Assembly (NCBI GenBank): GCA_964416925.1
Contig: CAYQFQ010000015.1
Location: 1-17,349 of the forward strand
Length of the DNA stretch: 17,349 nt
Source: CAYQFQ01 sp964416925
GTDB taxonomy: Bacteria; Patescibacteriota; Minisyncoccia; Phycocordibacterales; GWA1-40-21
Direction of reading: 5' to 3'
Shown here: in pieces, positions 13,176-17,349 of the stretch
Position numbering within the stretch: the first letter of the stretch is position 1
How the letters are laid out: every line of letters starts with the position of its first letter
Translations under genes and position numbers: made by a program
The notes under the pieces: model-generated
What the model was told of the DNA's origin: nothing
Seen by the model: only the letters and a program-made list of their open reading frames with translations
Databases searched by the model: none

Positions 13176-15194
13176 ATGAATATTCCTAAAGAGGTTAAAG
13201 ATAGATATGAAAAATTGATAAAAACGATTGATGAAAATCGTTATTTATATCATGTTCGGGATTTACCTGTTATCTCTGATGAAGCCTATGATTCTCTGAT
13301 GCGAGAGCTTATCGAAATTGAGGAAAAGTATCCGGAAATTAAGTCTCCAGTAAGTCCGTCACAAAGAGTCGGTGATAAACCCCTAGATGAGTTTAAAAAA
13401 GTTAAACATGAAGTATTGCAGTGGTCTTTTGACGATTGTTTTAGTTTTGACGAGCTAAAGAAATGGGTTGATAAAGTAAGGCGGATGGTCAATAAGGATA
13501 CCAGTCTCCAGAATGAAAAAATTGAGTATTGCTGTGAGTTAAAAATAGATGGGCTTAAAATTATCTTAACTTACAGAGATGGAGTTCTGGTTCAGGGTGC
13601 AACAAGGGGAGACGGTGAGATTGGCGAAGATGTGACCCAAAATATAAAGACAATAAAGAGTGTTCCATTAGTTTTGGATGAAAAACTTGATTTAATTGTT
13701 GTCGGAGAATGTTGGCTTTCAAGGAAAGAATTAGAAAAAATAAACATGAGCAGGCAAAAAGATGGAGAGACACTTTTTGCAAACACAAGAAATGCAGCTG
13801 CGGGTTCTATAAGACAGCTTGACCCTAAAATAGCCGGAGCAAGAAAACTCAATTCCTTCATCTACGATATCGATAGTCTAAGTAAAGATTTTCCAAAGAC
13901 ACAGAGTAGTGAATTAGAGTATTTACACAAATTCGGATTTAAGGTTAACGAAAATTGGTCTGTCTTTGATAATTTAGAAGGAGTAGAAACTTTTTACAAA
14001 AAATGGGCAAAAGGAAAAGAGAATTTAGATTATGGTCTCGATGGGATTGTTATAAAAATAAATTCTAAGAAAATTCAGGAGTCTCTTGGCTATACTGGTA
14101 AATCCCCAAGATGGGGGATTGCTTATAAATTTCCTGCGGAACAAGTAACTACGGTAATAGAAGATATTTTGTTTCAAGTAGGAAGGACAGGGGTTATAAC
14201 ACCTGTTGCTAAGTTACGTCCAGTTTTGGTAGCTGGTTCAACAGTGTCACGTGCAACGCTCCACAATGAAGATGAAATAAAAAGATTAGATGTAAGAATT
14301 GGTGATACAGTTGTTTTACAAAAAGCCGGAGATGTTATTCCTGAGATTGTATCTGTCATAAAAGAAATGCGATCAGGTAAAGAAAAAGAGTTTGTATTTC
14401 CTAAAAAAATTGAAGCTTGTGGTGGTGACGGAAGTATTGAAAGGGTCCCGGGTCAAGCAGCTTGGAGATGCATAAATAAAGATTCTTTTGCTCAGCAGAA
14501 AAGAAAGTTTTACTATTTTGTCTCTAAGAAAGCATTTAATATTGATGGTTGTGGACCGCGAATTCTCGACGCACTTTTAGAAAATAACCTGGTCTCCTCG
14601 TTTGACGACCTGTTTACTCTTAAGAAGGGTGATTTATTAAATCTACCGAGGTTTGCGGAAAAATCAGTTGATAATTTACTTTCATCCATTGATAAGTCTA
14701 GAGAAATTACACTTGCAAGATTTATTGTCGCACTTTCAATTCCTCAAGTTGGGGAGGAGACAGCTATTGATCTAGAAAATCATTTTGAGAATATCGATAA
14801 ATTAAGAAAAGCTAAAATTGAAGAGCTTGAAAAAATAAACGGAGTAGGGGATGTAGTAGGGAAGTCAGTATTTGATTGGTTCTCTAACAAAGAAAACTCT
14901 GAACTTGTTGATAGTATATTACAACACATAAAAATTTTACCAAGGCGAAGCCTCGGTGAAAGAGAGGGTGGAAAATTGGCGGGAAAGTCTTTTGTTATTA
15001 CTGGAACATTAGCTTCCATGTCTCGTGATGAGGCAAAAGCAAAAATTCGTGCACTTGGGGGTGATATATCTGAATCAGTTTCTTCAAAGACATCATATTT
15101 AGTTGCTGGTGAAAATGCTGGGTCTAAGCTTGAAAAAGCAAAAAAACTTGGGGTAAAAATACTGGGTGAAGATGACTTTAAGAGCTTACTCTAG
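13176..15194 (+). CDS. ligA: NAD-dependent DNA ligase LigA
   Basis: A 672-residue cytoplasmic enzyme that seals nicks using NAD+ during replication and repair. In order it shows the Ia domain (RYLYHVRDLPVISDEAYD, 22-39), the adenylation domain with ELKIDG (catalytic Lys123) and ATRGDGEIGEDVT (142-154), GLDGIVIK (287-294) and YKFPAE (317-322). The OB fold, HhH region (about 450-585) and BRCT domain (about 600-672) follow. The zinc finger is degenerate: Cys415 and Cys432 remain, but the second and fourth ligand positions read Asp and Ser. A hairpin-forming segment encodes PRRSLGEREGG (589-599) in the HhH-BRCT linker. Adenylation motifs are intact, so activity is expected. It follows the PilX-like gene by one base, an unusual partner. 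Confidence 0.97.
   Translation: MNIPKEVKDRYEKLIKTIDENRYLYHVRDLPVISDEAYDSLMRELIEIEEKYPEIKSPVSPSQRVGDKPLDEFKKVKHEVLQWSFDDCFSFDELKKWVDKVRRMVNKDTSLQNEKIEYCCELKIDGLKIILTYRDGVLVQGATRGDGEIGEDVTQNIKTIKSVPLVLDEKLDLIVVGECWLSRKELEKINMSRQKDGETLFANTRNAAAGSIRQLDPKIAGARKLNSFIYDIDSLSKDFPKTQSSELEYLHKFGFKVNENWSVFDNLEGVETFYKKWAKGKENLDYGLDGIVIKINSKKIQESLGYTGKSPRWGIAYKFPAEQVTTVIEDILFQVGRTGVITPVAKLRPVLVAGSTVSRATLHNEDEIKRLDVRIGDTVVLQKAGDVIPEIVSVIKEMRSGKEKEFVFPKKIEACGGDGSIERVPGQAAWRCINKDSFAQQKRKFYYFVSKKAFNIDGCGPRILDALLENNLVSSFDDLFTLKKGDLLNLPRFAEKSVDNLLSSIDKSREITLARFIVALSIPQVGEETAIDLENHFENIDKLRKAKIEELEKINGVGDVVGKSVFDWFSNKENSELVDSILQHIKILPRRSLGEREGGKLAGKSFVITGTLASMSRDEAKAKIRALGGDISESVSSKTSYLVAGENAGSKLEKAKKLGVKILGEDDFKSLL
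14939..14957. repeat. small hairpin element inside ligA
   Basis: ACCAAGGC-GAA-GCCTCGGT: an 8-bp stem with one A-C mismatch and a GAA loop, encoding the start of the PRRSLGEREGG segment between the HhH region and BRCT domain. The segment is GC-rich and basic compared with its surroundings, consistent with insertion of a small palindromic repeat that kept the frame. Confidence 0.45.
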
Positions 15195-15238
15195 ACTTAT
15201 AATCTTCTAAATTCTACATTCAATATTCTATTTAAATA

Positions 15239-15247
15239 TGTTATATT
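15239..15247 (+). promoter_or_regulatory. extended -10 box, probable leaderless promoter of gatC
   Basis: TG-T-TATATT in the 59-base gap after ligA. The hexamer ends 6 bases before the gatC ATG. A second TATAAT at 15198-15203 lies further upstream and could serve an alternative start. No terminator is visible after ligA. Confidence 0.58.
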
Positions 15248-15253
15248 ATCTCT

Positions 15254-15538
15254 ATGCTTGAGATTAAAGACATAGAAAAACTAGCCAAACTCGCGAGGAT
15301 AAAGCTTGATGAAGAAGAGAAAGCTCGTCTTTTGAAAGAGATTGATCCTATTTTGAGTTATGTTGCTCAGATACAAGAAGTGTCAAGTCGGGGTGATGAT
15401 ACCAAAAAAGCCGGAACTGTGAGGAACGTAATGAGAGAAGACGTTGTTTTAAATAAAACAGGTCAATTTACTGATGTCCTTATTGCAGATATGCCAGAAT
15501 CAAAAGATGGTTTTTTGAAGGTGAAAAAAATACTGTAA
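15254..15538 (+). CDS. gatC: Asp-tRNA(Asn)/Glu-tRNA(Gln) amidotransferase subunit C
   Basis: A 94-residue protein of the GatC family, which wraps around GatA and stabilises the GatCAB amidotransferase. The N-terminal helix pair IEKLAKLARIKLDEEEKARL (7-26), then EIDPILSYVAQIQEV, is the GatC signature. VMREDVV (59-65) matches the family's conserved LReD segment. Length is normal. It precedes gatA by 5 bases, the common gatC-gatA order. The complex converts Glu-tRNA(Gln) and/or Asp-tRNA(Asn) to the amidated forms; which substrate is used here cannot be read from the sequence. Confidence 0.93.
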   Translation: MLEIKDIEKLAKLARIKLDEEEKARLLKEIDPILSYVAQIQEVSSRGDDTKKAGTVRNVMREDVVLNKTGQFTDVLIADMPESKDGFLKVKKIL

Positions 15539-15543
15539 ACAAC

Positions 15544-16971
15544 ATGATTGATACAAAGAATTTAACAATTGAAAAGGCACATAAAGATTTGACGGATGGA
15601 AAATATACAGCTGTTGAATTGGCGTCTGTTTATCTTGAAAACATAAAAAAAACAGACGGAGAGATTCACGCATATCTAGAAGTTTTCTCTGATGTCTTAG
15701 AGCAGGCAAAGCGGGCAGATGAGATAATAAAATCAGGTAAAGCTACAACCCTAACAGGAATTCCTTTTTCAATAAAAGACAATACAATGATTGAGGGAAG
15801 GAAAGCATCTTCTGGTTCAAAAATTCTTGAAGGTTACGTTTCAACTTATGATGCCACTGTTATAGAAAAACTTAAAAAAGAAGGAGCTGTATTTTTAGGT
15901 AGAACAAACATGGACGAATTTGCTATGGGAAGCTCAACTGAAAACTCAGCTTATGGAGTGACGAGAAACCCAATTGACCTAGAAAGAGTGCCAGGTGGTT
16001 CATCTGGTGGTGCTGCGGCTTCTGTCGCATCAGAGGAGGCTCTGGTGGCTCTTGGATCAGACACCGGAGGTTCAATACGTCAGCCGGCAAGTTTCTGTGG
16101 TCTTGTGGGTTTGAAACCAACTTATGGAACAGTTTCTAGATATGGACTTATGGCAATGGGCTCGTCGCTTGATCAAATCGGTCCGATTGGAAAAACTATT
16201 TCTGATGTCGAAACTATTTTTAATGTAATAAAAGGAAACGATCCAAAGGATAGTACCTCAGTGCCAGATAGTTTTACAGAAAAAGAAAACAAAAACAATA
16301 AAATGGTTTTGGGTGTTCCTAAAGGACTTCTCGAAACAAAAGGTTTTGATGAAGATATTCTTATTAATTTTAAAGAGTCATTAGAGAGACTTAAAAAACT
16401 TGGGTTTGAAATAAGGGAAGTTGATCTACCAAATTTGAAATATTCTCTGCCTGCATATTACGTTATCGTGACTGCGGAAATCTCGGCAAACATGGCAAGA
16501 TTTGACGGAATGCGTTTTGGTAAAAGAGTCTCAGGTAAAGATGGGATAGAAGATTATTTTGTTTCAAGACAGGAGGGCCTTGGTAGGGAAGTTAGAAGAA
16601 GAATTATCCTTGGGACTTATGTGCTGTCTTCTGGATATTATGATGCGTATTACAACAAAGCAAATATTGTCAGAAACTTGATAAGAGAAGATTATAAAAA
16701 AGCATTTGAAGATGTGGATATTATCATTACTCCAACAGCACCGACAGTCGCATTTAAAATAGGGAAGAATACAGGTGATCCACTTCAGATGTATCTTGAA
16801 GATATATTTACAGTGCCGATTAATATGGCTGGAGTTCCTGCTATTTCTGTTCCTTCTGGATTTAAAGAAATTGATGGAAAGAAGATGCCGATTGGTATTC
16901 AGTTTATTGCTCCGCATTTCGCAGAAGATAAATTGTTTGATATTAGTAAGAAATTCTTGGGAGAAAAGTAA
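15544..16971 (+). CDS. gatA: Asp-tRNA(Asn)/Glu-tRNA(Gln) amidotransferase subunit A
   Basis: A 475-residue amidase-signature enzyme, the glutaminase subunit that supplies ammonia for transamidation of misacylated Glu-tRNA(Gln) or Asp-tRNA(Asn). The Ser-cisSer-Lys triad is intact: Lys78 in GIPFSIKDN, cis-Ser153 in PGGSSGG and nucleophile Ser177 in DTGGSIRQP. GRTNMDEFAMGSSTE (119-133) and GLVGLKPTYGTVSRYGL (186-202) are strongly conserved GatA segments that distinguish it from generic amidases. Length is typical. gatB is not in the window; a different gene, encoding a membrane protein, begins 24 bases after the stop, so gatB is either further on or elsewhere. Confidence 0.97.
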   Translation: MIDTKNLTIEKAHKDLTDGKYTAVELASVYLENIKKTDGEIHAYLEVFSDVLEQAKRADEIIKSGKATTLTGIPFSIKDNTMIEGRKASSGSKILEGYVSTYDATVIEKLKKEGAVFLGRTNMDEFAMGSSTENSAYGVTRNPIDLERVPGGSSGGAAASVASEEALVALGSDTGGSIRQPASFCGLVGLKPTYGTVSRYGLMAMGSSLDQIGPIGKTISDVETIFNVIKGNDPKDSTSVPDSFTEKENKNNKMVLGVPKGLLETKGFDEDILINFKESLERLKKLGFEIREVDLPNLKYSLPAYYVIVTAEISANMARFDGMRFGKRVSGKDGIEDYFVSRQEGLGREVRRRIILGTYVLSSGYYDAYYNKANIVRNLIREDYKKAFEDVDIIITPTAPTVAFKIGKNTGDPLQMYLEDIFTVPINMAGVPAISVPSGFKEIDGKKMPIGIQFIAPHFAEDKLFDISKKFLGEK

Positions 16972-16977
16972 AAACTT

Positions 16978-16986
16978 TGATATAAT
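16978..16986 (+). promoter_or_regulatory. extended -10 box before the terminal membrane protein gene
   Basis: TG-A-TATAAT directly after the gatA stop; the hexamer ends 9 bases before ATG 16996, giving a leader of about 3 bases. It suggests that the membrane protein is transcribed separately from gatCA. Confidence 0.55.
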
Positions 16987-16995
16987 TTATATAAG

Positions 16996-17349
16996 ATGTT
17001 CACAGACTTAAATGCGTTTACTTCATATGACCCGATAAGCCTTCTAAAGGCTCTTTATACTTTTTTTACAACAGGTTCTAACTCTGATTTTAATGGTGGT
17101 ATAAAATACTTCTTTGATTTAATTCCTTATTACCTAATCAATTTCTTTGCTAATTGGATAGTTTTTTCAACTTTATTCTCTTTGTTTTTGTTGTTGCTAA
17201 TTTTCCTTGTATATTCTAGTTATGTAAAAAACAAAAAAATGCTTTTTGATATGTATACTGAGAAAGCTGAAATTAAGAAAATTGGACTCAAGGATGAAGA
17301 GAAACAGAATAATAAGTGGTTACAAGTAGAGAGACATATGAGTTCTGAA
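16996..17349 (+). CDS. unrecognised membrane protein, 3' end beyond the window
   Basis: A reading frame of 118 codons, open to the window edge with no stop. It begins MFTDLNAFTSYDPISLLKAL. A strongly hydrophobic segment lies at about 53-77 (WIVFSTLFSLFLLLLIFLVY), preceded by a weaker aromatic-rich amphipathic stretch (about 38-52). A charged, Lys/Glu-rich region follows (79-118), probably cytoplasmic and helical. No catalytic motif or family is recognised. The start is supported by a -10 box 9 bases upstream. It is not GatB, which has no such membrane segment. Confidence 0.7.
   Translation, partial: MFTDLNAFTSYDPISLLKALYTFFTTGSNSDFNGGIKYFFDLIPYYLINFFANWIVFSTLFSLFLLLLIFLVYSSYVKNKKMLFDMYTEKAEIKKIGLKDEEKQNNKWLQVERHMSSE

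Noticed and set aside
16564..16917. Minus-strand 117-codon frame inside gatA
   Set aside because: Antisense to a well-conserved gatA region, with biased composition (Asn, Ser, Ile, Cys, Arg) and no motif.
1..17349. CRISPR array, cas genes, insertion sequence or prophage genes
   Set aside because: No regularly spaced direct repeats, transposase, integrase or phage structural genes were seen. Repeats here are inverted and local.

Overview
The window is AT-rich bacterial DNA that looks like a member of the Patescibacteria (Candidate Phyla Radiation), most likely the Parcubacteria side. The evidence is a compact type IV pilus (T4P) locus of the pilM-N-O/pilB/pilT/pilC kind with no secretin in view, a reduced gene style, no recognisable Shine-Dalgarno sequence before any start, and genes preceded at very short distance by TATAAT-like boxes. 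TGA is used as a stop (end of pilD), so this is not a UGA-recoded CPR lineage. The lineage call is an inference from gene content, not from a marker gene tree.

Layout. 1-52 (-): 5' half of a tRNA-Ser(GCU), cut by the window edge. 149-676 (+): small P-loop kinase-like protein. 697-1356 (-): ComF-type phosphoribosyltransferase, divergent from the pilus genes. 1410-8544 (+): pilM, pilN, pilO, a PilP-like small membrane protein, pilB, a stand-alone receiver-domain response regulator, pilT and pilC. 8545-8949: a 405-base gene-free stretch with nested inverted repeats, the pilA promoter and a palindrome-rich pilA leader. 8950-9345: major pilin gene pilA, closed by a strong terminator at 9367-9404. 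9429-9592: a possible 27-codon leader ORF and a long imperfect inverted repeat that runs into the start of a GspG-like pseudopilin gene (9571-10056). 10074-13174: prepilin peptidase pilD and four minor pseudopilins (GspH-, GspJ-, GspI- and PilX/GspK-like). 13176-15194: NAD-dependent DNA ligase ligA. 15254-16971: gatC and gatA. 16996 to the edge: the start of an unrecognised membrane protein.

How the genes work together. PilB (extension) and PilT (retraction) drive the PilC platform, which PilM/N/O and probably the PilP-like protein connect to the envelope. PilD processes PilA and the five other prepilins. The minor pseudopilins probably form the priming tip complex. The response regulator between pilB and pilT is well placed to tune the motors. 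ComF next to a T4P locus fits DNA uptake, but no ComEA or ComEC is in view. LigA and GatCA are housekeeping genes that follow the pilin cluster.

The most interesting non-protein signals are: a predicted three-way-junction structure after pilC; a 32-base-pair imperfect stem that buries a pseudopilin start codon and whose left arm lies inside a putative leader peptide; five start codons placed exactly 6 bases after a -10 box (leaderless transcription); and partial loss of zinc-ligand cysteines in both PilB and LigA.
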